From Lysinibacillus macroides (GTDB lineage Bacteria; Bacillota; Bacilli; Bacillales_A; Planococcaceae): a DNA stretch of 64,000 nt. Numbering within the stretch: position 1 is the stretch's first letter; every line of letters starts with the position of its first letter. Below are positions 17,051 to 26,223 of the stretch, piece after piece. Below the pieces are notes generated by a model. The model ran no database searches and had not been told where the DNA came from. It was given only the letters and a program-made list of their open reading frames with translations. The translations under genes were made by a program, and so were the position numbers. Location of the stretch: the NCBI RefSeq assembly GCF_001281525.1, contig NZ_LGCI01000006.1:267971-331970 (forward strand), given 5' to 3'.

Positions 17051-18076
17051 CTATTTTTTCAGATCAATAATAATTGGATCAAGTTTTATGTCTGCATGAC
17101 CTTTTCCATTCCAAAGGCTTGCCATCTCCACAGGCTGAATAATTAGTTGACTCGCCCCTTCCTGAATAGCATCAAATGTAGTGGAACCATTCAATGTTTT
17201 TTGGCTATTAACACTTGTACTAGGACCGCTTAGACCATTTACATACATATGCCCAAGATCATCTGTTATATAAAATAGCGGTGTGACCCCATCCCATTTT
17301 TCAAGTAATTCATCCGATACTAGCTGTTCGTATGAAATAATGGTTGATATATCCGTAAATTCAATGGATTGAAGTGTGAAGCTAATATCTTTATGCTGTA
17401 CAGTTTGATTAATAAGTTGTTTATTACCAGTTAAACGATTTAATGAGAAAGCGAACGACCAGTCTCCTTTTACTTTCAAATCCTCTGTAGTACTATAAAA
17501 AACTTTAGGTTTCCAAGTAACATTCACTGTTTCCGGATACTGCTCATCCTTAAAAAATGGTGTAACTCTTGCTAAACCAACGTAACTTGTCTCACTAATT
17601 TTCGTTATTTGCATGCTGCCACCAGCTCCAATTTCACCAGCCACAGAAAACCAATGAGGTGCAGATATAGAGACATCCTGACCAAAATCATGCTCAGTCT
17701 CAAAGGCAAAGGAGACAATCACATTCGTCCCATCATATATGGCATCATCAATCATCACTGTAACACCATTACTTGTTTCGGTAAGACCAACATTCGTCGA
17801 GAAAATGTCAAAATCTTTATATGAACGGTCACCATCTTGGAAATAATCAATAACATTATCCATAAACGGAATTTGTGAAGCAACAGATGGGAATGCAAAG
17901 CCTGTGAATGTAGTAGCACCGACCATAATAATGGCAACAGCTGCTAATCGGCGCCAAATAGGTGCTTGACGACGCTTTTTCAACACATGCTGTTTCACAC
18001 GCTGCTTTTCGACCTCAGATACTTCTACTAATTCTAGCTCATCAATATCTAAATTCATCCATTCCTTCATGCTCAT
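17051..18076 (-). CDS. Membrane-anchored anti-sigma factor, DUF4179 type
   Basis: The 341-residue protein has a short cytoplasmic part (~1-42, with basic KKRRQ), one transmembrane helix (~43-65) and a large external domain rich in beta structure, reading TSNGVTVMIDDAIYDG. This layout and the DUF4179-like external part mark sigma-linked membrane proteins. Its start overlaps the stop of the ECF sigma gene by four bases (ATGA), showing translational coupling; it should hold that sigma at the membrane until an outside signal arrives. Confidence 0.85.
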   Translation of the reverse strand: MSMKEWMNLDIDELELVEVSEVEKQRVKQHVLKKRRQAPIWRRLAAVAIIMVGATTFTGFAFPSVASQIPFMDNVIDYFQDGDRSYKDFDIFSTNVGLTETSNGVTVMIDDAIYDGTNVIVSFAFETEHDFGQDVSISAPHWFSVAGEIGAGGSMQITKISETSYVGLARVTPFFKDEQYPETVNVTWKPKVFYSTTEDLKVKGDWSFAFSLNRLTGNKQLINQTVQHKDISFTLQSIEFTDISTIISYEQLVSDELLEKWDGVTPLFYITDDLGHMYVNGLSGPSTSVNSQKTLNGSTTFDAIQEGASQLIIQPVEMASLWNGKGHADIKLDPIIIDLKK

Positions 18077-18636
18077 ACAAATTGCCCCTTTACCTTCATA
18101 TTTGTCGCTAATACTTTCTTTCCGCGATATAAACGATTATCAACAGCTGCTTTCGTCAGCCCTAACGCATCTGCAATCTCATTGTTTTGGAGCTGCATAT
18201 AATATTTCATCATAAAAATATCGCGATCTATATCTGCTAGCTGACTGATGGCTAATAATAATTCGTTTTTTTGCTCCCGCTGTAAAATGGAGGTGTCTGT
18301 CTGTAAGGAACTTGCCTGTTGCTGAAGGGGCTCATCAGATTGCTCATATGACAATTGTTTTTCCGTTTGCCGATATCGGTCAATCGCTTTATATTTTGTA
18401 ATGACACCAATCCATTTTTTAAAATCTTGTGCGTCCCCTTGAAACTGATGTGCATTTTGCCAAACGATTAAAAATACATCATTGATACATTCCTCAATAT
18501 CTGGCCGTTTCATATTATGCAAAATTTTTGTAGCAATGGTTTTAACAAGTGGCATATATGCATCAATGATATATTCGAGTGCATCTTCTTTTTGTTTTTG
18601 TAATCTGACAATAAAATTGGTCGGTGAACTTTTCAT
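18073..18636 (-). CDS. ECF-type RNA polymerase sigma factor
   Basis: The 187-residue protein has a sigma-70 region 2 (around residues 25-95, including EECINDVFLIVWQNA and KAIDRYRQ) and a region 4 helix-turn-helix (~130-180, LQNNEIADALGLTKAAVDNRL). It forms a two-gene unit with the anti-sigma factor. ECF factors normally drive their own operon, but I could not pick out a certain autoregulatory promoter upstream. Confidence 0.92.
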   Translation of the reverse strand: MKSSPTNFIVRLQKQKEDALEYIIDAYMPLVKTIATKILHNMKRPDIEECINDVFLIVWQNAHQFQGDAQDFKKWIGVITKYKAIDRYRQTEKQLSYEQSDEPLQQQASSLQTDTSILQREQKNELLLAISQLADIDRDIFMMKYYMQLQNNEIADALGLTKAAVDNRLYRGKKVLATNMKVKGQFV

Positions 18637-18710
18637 GTACTTCGCCCCTTAACTTATTGAAAAAGCTTTCTTATCAAGTACAACGAATACTTCTATCATT
18701 TATTCTCAAA

Positions 18711-18751
18711 AAAAAGACCCAAGCGACGATAAAAGTTTTTATTGTCGCTTG
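18711..18751 (-). terminator. Terminator after trmL
   Basis: Arms 18720-18734 and 18737-18751 form a 15-base stem with one wobble, and the minus strand runs on into GGGTCTTTTTTTT. Confidence 0.88.
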
Positions 18752-18776
18752 AGCATGGATTTATTTAGCTAGAGAA

Positions 18777-19250
18777 TCAATGTAACCCTGGATAACCTTG
18801 TTGGCGCAATGCCTCATAAATAACAATTGCCGCAGTATTGGATAGATTCAATGAACGCACATGCTCGCTTTGTGGAATACGCAGGCACATATCTCGGCGC
18901 TCATAGGCAAACTCCTTGGGCAAGCCTGTTGTTTCCTTTCCAAACATAAAGTAAATATCCCGTTCTCGATTGCTAAAATCATGTGTGGTAAATGGTTCCT
19001 CACTATATGTTTCAATTAAATAAACATCACCATTTTTCGAGAATTCGATAAAGTCCTCTAGTGAGTCATGGTAGACAACATTAACACTATGCCAATAATC
19101 TAACCCTGCACGTTTCAGCATTTTATCGTCTGTGGAAAAGCCAAGGGGACGAATTAAATGCAATGATGTATTTGTACCAGCACAGGTGCGAGCAATATTG
19201 CCTGTATTTGCGGGGATTTCTGGTTGATATAAAACGATATGCAATGGCAT
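18777..19250 (-). CDS. trmL: tRNA (cytidine/uridine-34 2'-O)-methyltransferase TrmL
   Basis: The 157-residue protein is a minimal SPOUT-family methyltransferase with the three family motifs: NTGNIARTC near the N-terminus, FMFGKETTGLP, and SLNLSNTAAIVIYEALRQ at the knot. It methylates the wobble base of tRNA-Leu isoacceptors using S-adenosylmethionine. I take the ATG at 19250 (MPLHIVLYQPE) with AAGGAAGTG upstream; a longer reading frame lacks a ribosome site. A run of degenerate repeats separates it from queG. Confidence 0.93.
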   Translation of the reverse strand: MPLHIVLYQPEIPANTGNIARTCAGTNTSLHLIRPLGFSTDDKMLKRAGLDYWHSVNVVYHDSLEDFIEFSKNGDVYLIETYSEEPFTTHDFSNRERDIYFMFGKETTGLPKEFAYERRDMCLRIPQSEHVRSLNLSNTAAIVIYEALRQQGYPGLH

Positions 19251-19306
19251 AACGGTACACTTCCTTATTAAAAATTTCTTTGAATGGCAGTTCATTTTAG
19301 TTGGTA

Positions 19307-19430
19307 CTTCGAGCGGTTTTATTCCTAATTTGAGCGGTTCTCACGCTTTTATGAGCAGTTCTACCCTTGATTTGAGCGGTTTCCCCACTTTTATGAGCGA
19401 TTCTACCCCTGATTTGAGCGGCTTCGCTCC
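19307..19430. repeat. Six degenerate copies of a ~21-base unit
   Basis: Units like TTTGAGCGGTTCTACCC recur about every 20-22 bases, alternating with versions reading TATGAGCGATTCT. They fill the gap between trmL and queG. A related array lies at 25051-25190. Confidence 0.75.
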
Positions 19431-19434
19431 AACA

Positions 19435-20565
19435 TTAATAAAAAAACTGTAAACCTTTTTGTATTTCTGCAAGCACCTCTTCATCCTGCTCCATCACTTC
19501 TGCTTCATGCAAGGCAGCTTGTGCTTGTTCTCCACCTATTTTGCCTAAAGCCCATGCTGCTGTACCGCGAATTACCGGTCGTTCATCTTTTTGAAGCAGC
19601 ACAATTAAATCTGGCACAGCAGCCTCCTCTTTAAAATGGGCAAGTGCTAAAATCGCATTGCGTTGAATAGGCTTTTTCCCCCGCCACGAGCCTGAAATAT
19701 GACCAAACCTTGACTTAAATTCTCGATTAGAGATTGTTAAAAGTGGCGTTAGCAATGGTTTCGCAAGCTCAGGATCTGGCTGAAATTCCTCGTGAATCCA
19801 GTTAATCTTGCCTTTATTTTTAGGACATACCGTCTGACACGTATCACAGCCATATAGACGGTTACCAATATGACTCCGAAACTCATCTGGAAGCATTCCC
19901 TTCGTCTGCGTTAAAAAGGCAATACAGCGCTGGGCATTTAGCTGTCCTCCCTCGATTAATGCCCCTGTCGGACATACATCTAGGCATAAACGACAGTCCC
20001 CACATTCATCCTCCATCGGCTGATCGGGCGCAAAAGGAATATTTGTAATAAGCTCACCTAAGTAAACATAGGAGCCAAACTCAGGAGTAATAACCGAGCA
20101 GTTTTTGCCGCTCCAGCCTATTCCCGCCCGTTCTGCTACTGCTCTATCCACAAGAGCTCCTGTATCTACCATTGATTGAATGCGTATACCTTCAACACGT
20201 TCCTCAAGCCATGCAGATAATAGCGCCAAGCGTTCACGTAATGCTGTATGATAATCGACACCCCAAGAAGCTCGGCAAAATATCCCTCGCCTTGCACCCT
20301 TTTTACCTACAGGCGCATTTTGCATACGTGAGGGATAAGCAACAGCTATCGCCACAATGCTCTGTGCTTCCTCTAATAATTGAAGGGGTTCGGTCCGTTT
20401 TTCAATATCACTTTCCTCAAAGCCTGATTGATAGCCAAGCTCCTGCTGACGACGCAATCGGTTTTTTAATTCTGTAAAGGGAGCTGCTGTCGTAAAACCT
20501 ATTTTATCAACGCCAATGGATATCGCATATGCCACAAAATCACGTTGTAGGTCATGTATGTTCAT
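19435..20565 (-). CDS. queG: Epoxyqueuosine reductase QueG
   Basis: The 376-residue enzyme has the QueG core, two ferredoxin-type [4Fe-4S] motifs (CGDCRLCLDVCP and CDTCQTVCP), and a C-terminal HEAT-like repeat region (~300-370). It reduces epoxyqueuosine in tRNA to queuosine, using a cobalamin cofactor. AAGGAG precedes the ATG. It stands divergent from the B3/4-domain gene; no other queuosine gene is nearby. The tRNAs with G34 (Tyr, His, Asn, Asp) further along the window are its usual targets. Confidence 0.95.
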   Translation of the reverse strand: MNIHDLQRDFVAYAISIGVDKIGFTTAAPFTELKNRLRRQQELGYQSGFEESDIEKRTEPLQLLEEAQSIVAIAVAYPSRMQNAPVGKKGARRGIFCRASWGVDYHTALRERLALLSAWLEERVEGIRIQSMVDTGALVDRAVAERAGIGWSGKNCSVITPEFGSYVYLGELITNIPFAPDQPMEDECGDCRLCLDVCPTGALIEGGQLNAQRCIAFLTQTKGMLPDEFRSHIGNRLYGCDTCQTVCPKNKGKINWIHEEFQPDPELAKPLLTPLLTISNREFKSRFGHISGSWRGKKPIQRNAILALAHFKEEAAVPDLIVLLQKDERPVIRGTAAWALGKIGGEQAQAALHEAEVMEQDEEVLAEIQKGLQFFY

Positions 20566-20625
20566 TTTGCTTCCAACTCCTTACATGGTACAATAATAAA
20601 AATAGATAAAGTAGGTGATGTTTTT

Positions 20626-21333
20626 TTGAAAATTTCAATAAATCAATCTCTCTTAACAAAACATCCTGAACTAAAAATCGGCATTATCCATTATACCAAA
20701 ATTGTTGTGGCAGAATCGCCTCAAATGATTAAAGGTCGTATGCAATTGTATCAGGAAAATCTTTTTATAGAAATGCAGGACCAACCTGTGACACAGCGTG
20801 AAGGGATTGCAGAATGGCGACAGCTATGGAAAAAATTTGGCGCTGACCCAAATCGTTATCGCCACTCAGCAGAAAGCTTAATGCGCCGGGTTAGTAAACA
20901 AAACTACTTAACACCCTTTCATTCAGGGGTTGATTTAAATAATTTCTTTTCGCTACAATACGAGATTCCTATTGGTCTATACGATATAGCCCAACTAAAA
21001 GGGAATGTAGAAATTGCTTTAGGTGATGAGGAGGTTGGCTATGAAGGCTTAAATAGCCGCTTTAATTCCTTAAAAAATATTCTCTACAGCCATGATGAAA
21101 TCGGTGCATTTGGCTCACCTTTTGTTGATTCTAAACGTACAGCCGTTTCAGAGGACACAACGGAGGCATTACATATTTTTTATCTACGACCATCATTGTC
21201 AGTTGAAGCAGCACATGAGCTTCTTGCAGCAGCAGGTAAAATGTTTCATCAAATTCATGGCGGTGATTATCAAATCGCTCTCCTATCAAATGATGCACCA
21301 TCTACAACACTTGAGAAGGATGTGTTTTCATGA
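20626..21333 (+). CDS. B3/4-domain protein (tRNA-editing-like)
   Basis: The 235-residue protein consists mostly of a B3/B4 domain, the part of phenylalanyl-tRNA synthetase beta that edits mischarged tRNA. Recognisable stretches are WRQLWKKFGADPNRYRHSAE, LTPFHSGVDLNNFFSL and IGLYDI. Free-standing B3/4 proteins are widespread but poorly characterised. The TTG at 20626 is chosen because AGGTGATG sits eight bases upstream; the longer reading frame has no ribosome site. The last four bases overlap the next gene. Confidence 0.8.
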   Translation: MKISINQSLLTKHPELKIGIIHYTKIVVAESPQMIKGRMQLYQENLFIEMQDQPVTQREGIAEWRQLWKKFGADPNRYRHSAESLMRRVSKQNYLTPFHSGVDLNNFFSLQYEIPIGLYDIAQLKGNVEIALGDEEVGYEGLNSRFNSLKNILYSHDEIGAFGSPFVDSKRTAVSEDTTEALHIFYLRPSLSVEAAHELLAAAGKMFHQIHGGDYQIALLSNDAPSTTLEKDVFS

Positions 21334-21839
21334 TTAATCTTGCAGAGGCTGTAAAACTAAAAAGTATTTTAGGCAAAAAAATTCAAGAGCTTGTTGAGGA
21401 ATTACACCGCAGTGCTTTTGTCACGGTAGAAAAAGGACAAGCACCTAAAACAAGTAATCGTGCACTAGTCATTATTGAAGCGGAGTTAGCACAAGTTCGC
21501 CGTGATGCCCGTACATTGGATCGTTTAGTCTATGAAGCAAATATTCAAAACTGTGTAGATTTTAAAGGAGAGCAGCTAGCATTAGTAGAAGCTATTGAGC
21601 TAGCAACACAGCTACGTGCTGAGGCAGAGCTCTGCAAAGGCTTTAGCATGCGCGAAAAGGAAAGCGTGCGACTTGGCTATGGTGAAAATACGGTGCTTTA
21701 TGACATCGCAATGTACGAGCCTGATGTCTATCGGGAGCGTGCAATTCAGCTTGAAAAAGATGCGCATAAGCTATCCAATCTGATCAACGCTAAAAATTAT
21801 AGTATACAACTTAACTTTGATGATTCTCGTTATTTCTAA
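21330..21839 (+). CDS. Helical protein of unknown function coupled to the B3/4 gene
   Basis: The 169-residue protein overlaps the B3/4 gene by ATGA, so it is translated together with it. It is strongly alpha-helical and charged, with an N-terminal coiled-coil-like stretch (KIQELVEELHRSAF) and a middle Arg-rich part (QVRRDARTLDRL). No catalytic motif is visible to me. The overlap suggests it works with the B3/4 protein. Confidence 0.75.
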   Translation: MINLAEAVKLKSILGKKIQELVEELHRSAFVTVEKGQAPKTSNRALVIIEAELAQVRRDARTLDRLVYEANIQNCVDFKGEQLALVEAIELATQLRAEAELCKGFSMREKESVRLGYGENTVLYDIAMYEPDVYRERAIQLEKDAHKLSNLINAKNYSIQLNFDDSRYF

Positions 21840-22055
21840 TCTCGGGGCGGTGAGACTCCAAACCGAGTTGGATGTGCTGTTTTCAACCTTAGCTATGGAA
21901 AACCAATAACAAGTGACCTGTTACTGTATGACCACTGACTACTCACCAACCATAGGCAATGGCCATACTCAAAAAACTTGGAAAATTATTTGAAAACGCC
22001 ATCCAAAGGCTCTCGGCACTGAATACTATTTTTGAGACAGTATGAAAACACCTTA

Positions 22056-22895
22056 TTATACAGCCAGTTGACGGTATTGAACCGGCGACTGGTTGTTTAA
22101 TTTCGTTTTAATCCGAATATTGTTATAATAGTAAATGTATTCTTCGACAATATTTATGACACACGCATTTGTTGTGCGATAAATATCATCGAGGTAGAAC
22201 GTTTCAGACTTTAGCGAGGAGTGAAACGTTTCAATTGGGGAATTATCAGCGGGCGTGCCTTTACGAGACATGCTCATGGTCATTCCTTTTTCTTTGACTG
22301 CCTTCTGATATGCATAAGATGTGTAAACAGAACCCTGGTCGCTATGCAGGATACAGCCTTCTGGTAGATCGGGTAATTGATTTAGCGTATCTAAGACAAA
22401 GTCGGTATCTTGTGTAAAACCAATTGTAAACGCAATAACCTCGCCATTAAATAGGTCTAAGATACTTGAAAGGTACATCATAGATTGTCCAAAAGGCAAG
22501 TAAGTAATATCTGTTACGAGCCTTTCTAGCGGTTTTAATGCCGTAAAATCACGTGCTAATAAGTTAGGAACAATGTGAGCTGGTTGTCCCGTACGTTTAC
22601 GTTTCTTTACCTTTACACGACATTGCCAGCCGTATTTTTGCATCACACGTTGCACCGTTTTCTCACTAATGTCAGTAAGTAATTCTGTGATTTTTCGATA
22701 GCCGTATCTGAATTTGTGTAACTTGCACAAGTCGCCAATTTGTTGGTCTCGAAGATCCTTTTGAGTGAATTTATTTTCATTGACCTTCCAGCGATAATAC
22801 GACGAACGAGCTACACCTAAATGACGGCAGATTTCACCAATCGGCATCCTTTCTTTTAACTCCTCTACTAGCTCTACTACAACTTTTGGGACCAC
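22056..22895 (-). CDS. IS3-family transposase OrfB (DDE integrase core)
   Basis: The product has the HTH_21-like N-terminal segment (YRWKVNENKF) and an rve integrase core with the acid residues visible in LVTDITYLPF, LHSDQGSVY and DNSPIETFHSSLK. No frameshift is seen inside it. It is in the -1 frame relative to OrfA; translation probably comes from frameshifting at A-AAA-AAG near the end of OrfA, since the GTG at 22895 has its ribosome site too close. The frame stays open between the slip site and this point. Confidence 0.9.
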   Translation of the reverse strand: MVPKVVVELVEELKERMPIGEICRHLGVARSSYYRWKVNENKFTQKDLRDQQIGDLCKLHKFRYGYRKITELLTDISEKTVQRVMQKYGWQCRVKVKKRKRTGQPAHIVPNLLARDFTALKPLERLVTDITYLPFGQSMMYLSSILDLFNGEVIAFTIGFTQDTDFVLDTLNQLPDLPEGCILHSDQGSVYTSYAYQKAVKEKGMTMSMSRKGTPADNSPIETFHSSLKSETFYLDDIYRTTNACVINIVEEYIYYYNNIRIKTKLNNQSPVQYRQLAV

Positions 22896-23197
22896 TTCCT
22901 CTCCAACTCTGCGTACTTTTTTAACACTTCAATTTGTTGCTTTAAATAACGATTCTCTGCTTGTAACTTAGCGGTTTCACTTTCATATTCAGGCCCTTTG
23001 CCAAATGTATATTGTTTTCCTACTGGCTGTTCAAGACGATGTAATTCGCCGTTCTTGTACCATTTCATCCATGTTTTTAACTGAGAATGGTTACGAATAT
23101 TTAGCTCCTCTAGTACTTGTTTTACAGGAATGCCTGCTAATCTCATTTCAATTGCTTTCATTTTCACTTCCACTGGGTAACTCACTCTTGTCCCCAT
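22877..23197 (-). CDS. IS3-family transposase OrfA
   Basis: The 106-residue protein has a helix-turn-helix (VKMKAIEMRLAGIPVKQVL) and a leucine-zipper-like end (AKLQAENRYLKQQIEVLKK). I take the ATG at 23197, after GGAGGTG. The sequence TTA-AAA-AAG lies in its last part and would allow a -1 slip into OrfB, giving the OrfAB transposase. Confidence 0.88.
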   Translation of the reverse strand: MGTRVSYPVEVKMKAIEMRLAGIPVKQVLEELNIRNHSQLKTWMKWYKNGELHRLEQPVGKQYTFGKGPEYESETAKLQAENRYLKQQIEVLKKYAELERKWSQKL

Positions 23198-23388
23198 AGA
23201 AAAACACCTCCACATTGATTTGATAAGGTACAATACCCGTTTTTCAACGAAAGGTGTTTTTATTTGTCTCATTTTTTTAGGTCAGTGCCCTCTTACATCT
23301 TGCATGTAGGAGAGCTTTTTATTTTATGTCTAATTTGCCCTAATAACGGACAATATAGAACTATCTATTAAGAAAGAGGGGTCATATT

Positions 23389-24975
23389 ATGACAAAGCAC
23401 AATGATTCAACACATGAGCAAGATACAACCTTGACAAACAGACAAGGGCATCCCATAACAAACAATCAAAATCTACGAACAGTAGGTAATCGCGGCCCTG
23501 CAACGCTTGAAAATTATGATTTCCTAGAAAAAATGAGTCACTTTGACCGTGAAAGAATTCCAGAGCGAGTCGTGCATGCTCGTGGTGCTGGCGCACATGG
23601 TTATTTTGAAACCTATGGTACTGTTGGTGATGAGCCAATTTCTAAATATACACGTGCAAAGGTCTTTCAGGATAGGGGAAAGCAAACACCTGTCTTTGTG
23701 CGCTTTTCTACCGTTATTCATGGCGGTCATTCCCCTGAAACATTGCGGGACCCTCGAGGCTTTGCTGTAAAGTTTTATACAGAGGATGGCAACTGGGATT
23801 TAGTCGGAAATAATTTAAAAATCTTCTTTATTCGTGATGCCCTCAAATTTCCAGATATGATTCATGCCTTTAAGCCTGACCCTATTACAAATATCCAAAA
23901 TGTTGAACGTTTTTTTGATTTTTGTGCCAGCTCACCAGAAACCTTTCATATGGTAACATTCGTTTACTCGCCTTGGGGCATTCCAGCGAATTACCGAATG
24001 ATGCAGGGCTCTGGCGTTAATACGTACAAGTGGGTGAATAATGAAGGAAAAGCTGTTCTGGTGAAATATCATTGGGAGCCGCTTCAAGGTATTAAAAACT
24101 TAACACAAAAGGAAGCGGAAGAAATTCAGCAGAAGAATTTCAATCATGCTACACAGGATTTATATGATGCCATTGAACGTGGAGAATTTCCTGAATGGGA
24201 GCTACATGTTCAAATTATGGAGGATGGCCCGCATCCTGAGCTTGATTTCGATCCATTGGATGACACAAAGCTTTGGCCAAATGACCAATTTCCATGGTAT
24301 CCTGTGGGCAAAATGGTGTTGAATAAAAACCCTGAAGATTATTTTGCTGAAGTAGAGCAGGCAACTTTCGGCACTGGGGTACTTGTCGATGGCTTAGATT
24401 TTTCAGATGATAAAATGCTACAAGGCCGTACATTTTCTTATTCGGATACACAGCGTCATCGCGTAGGCGCTAACTACTTACAACTGCCGATTAATGCACC
24501 GAAAAAGCGTGTCGCAACAAATCAAAGCGGTGGTCAAATGATGTATAAACGTGATCTAGCACCTGGGCAAAATCCGCATATTAATTATGAGCCTTCGATG
24601 TTAAATGGCTTAAAGGAAGCAACACAAGCTGGGAAAGAATATACACCCTACGTTGAAGGAAACCTTGTGCGTGAATCCATTGATCGTCAAAGCAATACAA
24701 AGCAAGCCGGTGAAACCTACCGCAACTTTGAACAATGGGAGCGCGATGAGCTGCTTGAAAATTTAATCCGTGATTTAGCAGTCTGTCATATGGATATTCA
24801 AAATGCCATGATTGCTCTGGCAGAGGAAGCCGATGAGGAATATGGTCGTTTATTGAAGGAAGGTTTGCATAACGCTCGCAAAGATGCTAGTGCTTCAAAG
24901 CCTCTTGGCAATACTGATGGTAATCAAGCACCCCAAGACGCTGTTAATAAAGGACATGATGCTGAGCCTTATTAA
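23389..24975 (+). CDS. Catalase (monofunctional haem type)
   Basis: The 528-residue enzyme has the catalase signature [15 protein letters not shown] with distal His63, Asn141 in VGNNLKIFF, and the haem-ligand region [12 protein letters not shown] with Arg347 and Tyr351. It breaks down hydrogen peroxide to water and oxygen in the cytoplasm. A ribosome site (AAAGAGG) fits the ATG. The C-terminal ~50 residues are a low-complexity tail. It stands directly downstream of the IS element; no clear PerR box is seen. A much more diverged second catalase lies at 60470. Confidence 0.95.
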   Translation: MTKHNDSTHEQDTTLTNRQGHPITNNQNLRTVGNRGPATLENYDFLEKMSHFDRERIPERVVHARGAGAHGYFETYGTVGDEPISKYTRAKVFQDRGKQTPVFVRFSTVIHGGHSPETLRDPRGFAVKFYTEDGNWDLVGNNLKIFFIRDALKFPDMIHAFKPDPITNIQNVERFFDFCASSPETFHMVTFVYSPWGIPANYRMMQGSGVNTYKWVNNEGKAVLVKYHWEPLQGIKNLTQKEAEEIQQKNFNHATQDLYDAIERGEFPEWELHVQIMEDGPHPELDFDPLDDTKLWPNDQFPWYPVGKMVLNKNPEDYFAEVEQATFGTGVLVDGLDFSDDKMLQGRTFSYSDTQRHRVGANYLQLPINAPKKRVATNQSGGQMMYKRDLAPGQNPHINYEPSMLNGLKEATQAGKEYTPYVEGNLVRESIDRQSNTKQAGETYRNFEQWERDELLENLIRDLAVCHMDIQNAMIALAEEADEEYGRLLKEGLHNARKDASASKPLGNTDGNQAPQDAVNKGHDAEPY

Positions 24976-24990
24976 GGAATAATGAATGCT

Positions 24991-25033
24991 ATCCGCTAAT
25001 TGAAGGAGTTACCCTTCGATTAGCGGATTTTTA
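24991..25033 (+). terminator. Terminator after the catalase gene
   Basis: Arms 24991-25006 and 25013-25028 form a 16-base stem with one wobble, followed by TTTTTA. Confidence 0.9.
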
Positions 25034-25050
25034 GAGATTTTATACCAATT

Positions 25051-25190
25051 AATTTGAGCGTTCTATCCACGGCTTTGATTTCTGTCTGTCAATTGCGAAG
25101 TTCTATCTGCCACCTTCAGGTTTCTATCCACTAATTTGAGAACTCTATCCACAGCTTTATTTCTGCCCAGCTCTATCCATCAATTCAGCT
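25051..25190. repeat. Degenerate ~21-base repeats between catalase and LD-carboxypeptidase genes
   Basis: Units reading TTTGAGCGTTCTATCCAC recur five or six times with changes (TTCTATCTGCC, TTCTATCCACT, CTCTATCCACA). The style matches the array at 19307-19430. Confidence 0.65.
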
Positions 25191-25199
25191 ATAACCCCA

Positions 25200-26102
25200 T
25201 TAATACACCCCAGGTAAAATCTTTAATACTTTCTCCTGTGTATCTAAAATGGCATCTGCTCCTAATGGGATGGCGATATTCGTGTACTCATGCCCAAATT
25301 TAAAACCTGCCATAACTGGAATGCCTAGCTCGGCAAAATAGTCTTTCATTACAGCATGTAGCTCCTCTTCATCAGAGCCTGTCTCTATAAAGGAGCCGAG
25401 CACAACGCCTGCTAACTGTTCTAGTTTCCTTGCTTGTTTTAATTGCTGAAGCATTGCATCGATTTTAGCAATTGCTTCCCCTCTCTCCTCCAGCAATAAG
25501 ATTTTGCCATCCGTGCACACCTCAAATTTAGTCCCTACTGTGTTAACAAGACGATGAAGATTCCCACCAATTAGTTCTCCACGTGCAACACCCTCTGCAA
25601 TTGTTGTTAACGGAGAAATCGCTTCTGTATACTGAATTTCCATTGGCGAAAATAGCTGGAAAAACATTTTCTTTGATAAATTATCTATCTTACTAGTTGC
25701 CATTAGCATAGGTCCATGAAATGTTACGAGATTGGCGTATTCATTGATCGCGCAATGTAAATATGTTACATCTGAAAAGCCCCAGAAAATTTTAGGATTT
25801 TCCTCTAATAGCGCATAATCAATTTTTTCAGCTATTCGCGCAGAGCCATAGCCTCCCTTTATACAAAAGATCGCCTTCACTTGCTGATTTTTCACCATCT
25901 CATGGAAATCTGCTAACCTGATGTCGTCATCACCTGCTAAATAATGATGTTGTGCATAAATCGTATCACCAACAATATAGTGAAGGCCTAATTCCTCTAA
26001 AAACGATAATGCCTCTCCTAATTTTTCAGGCTCTACACGGCTTGACAATGCAACAACCCCTACTAAATCGCCCTTTTGTAAATGTGGTACAGTAGTTTTC
26101 AT
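25200..26102 (-). CDS. LD-carboxypeptidase, peptidase family S66
   Basis: The 300-residue protein has the S66 catalytic triad: Ser110 (FWGFSDVT), Glu205/206 (LLLEERGE) and His271 (FKFGHEYTN). Enzymes of this family cut L,D-peptide bonds in cell-wall peptides during recycling, or the related MccF inactivates peptide-nucleotide antibiotics. No signal peptide is present, so it acts in the cytoplasm. Which of the two roles applies is not clear from sequence. Confidence 0.92.
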   Translation of the reverse strand: MKTTVPHLQKGDLVGVVALSSRVEPEKLGEALSFLEELGLHYIVGDTIYAQHHYLAGDDDIRLADFHEMVKNQQVKAIFCIKGGYGSARIAEKIDYALLEENPKIFWGFSDVTYLHCAINEYANLVTFHGPMLMATSKIDNLSKKMFFQLFSPMEIQYTEAISPLTTIAEGVARGELIGGNLHRLVNTVGTKFEVCTDGKILLLEERGEAIAKIDAMLQQLKQARKLEQLAGVVLGSFIETGSDEEELHAVMKDYFAELGIPVMAGFKFGHEYTNIAIPLGADAILDTQEKVLKILPGVY

Positions 26103-26223
26103 ATAAACTCCTCCTGCTGTTTTCCTTATTTTAGCATATTAATGGAATGCAGACATTGATTAATGCTAAGCTTAGTGCCTATAATTGACCATATTATTCT
26201 CATAATAAAGGAGTTATTGTTCA

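Larger units (their letters stand above)
22015..23289 (-). mobile_element. IS3-family insertion sequence, apparently complete
   Basis: The 1275-base element is bounded by imperfect inverted repeats starting GGCACTGA and sharing GAGACA and AAAACACCTT further in. It is flanked by CTC on both sides (22012-22014 and 23290-23292), a 3-base target duplication typical of the family. Two overlapping frames encode OrfA and OrfB. The insertion lies inside an older terminator stem. Confidence 0.88.
22003..23324. terminator. Terminator hairpin split by the IS element
   Basis: Joining the two flanks and removing one CTC gives GCTCTCTTACAT, a short loop and ATGTAGGAGAGC followed by TTTTTATTTT, i.e. a 12-base stem with one wobble and a T-run. 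The left arm now lies at 22009-22014 and the rest after 23289. This was probably the terminator of the gene ending at 21839. Confidence 0.75.

Noticed and set aside
19307..19430. Possible CRISPR array
   Set aside because: The units drift, lack unique spacers of set length, and no cas gene is nearby; they are tandem degenerate repeats.
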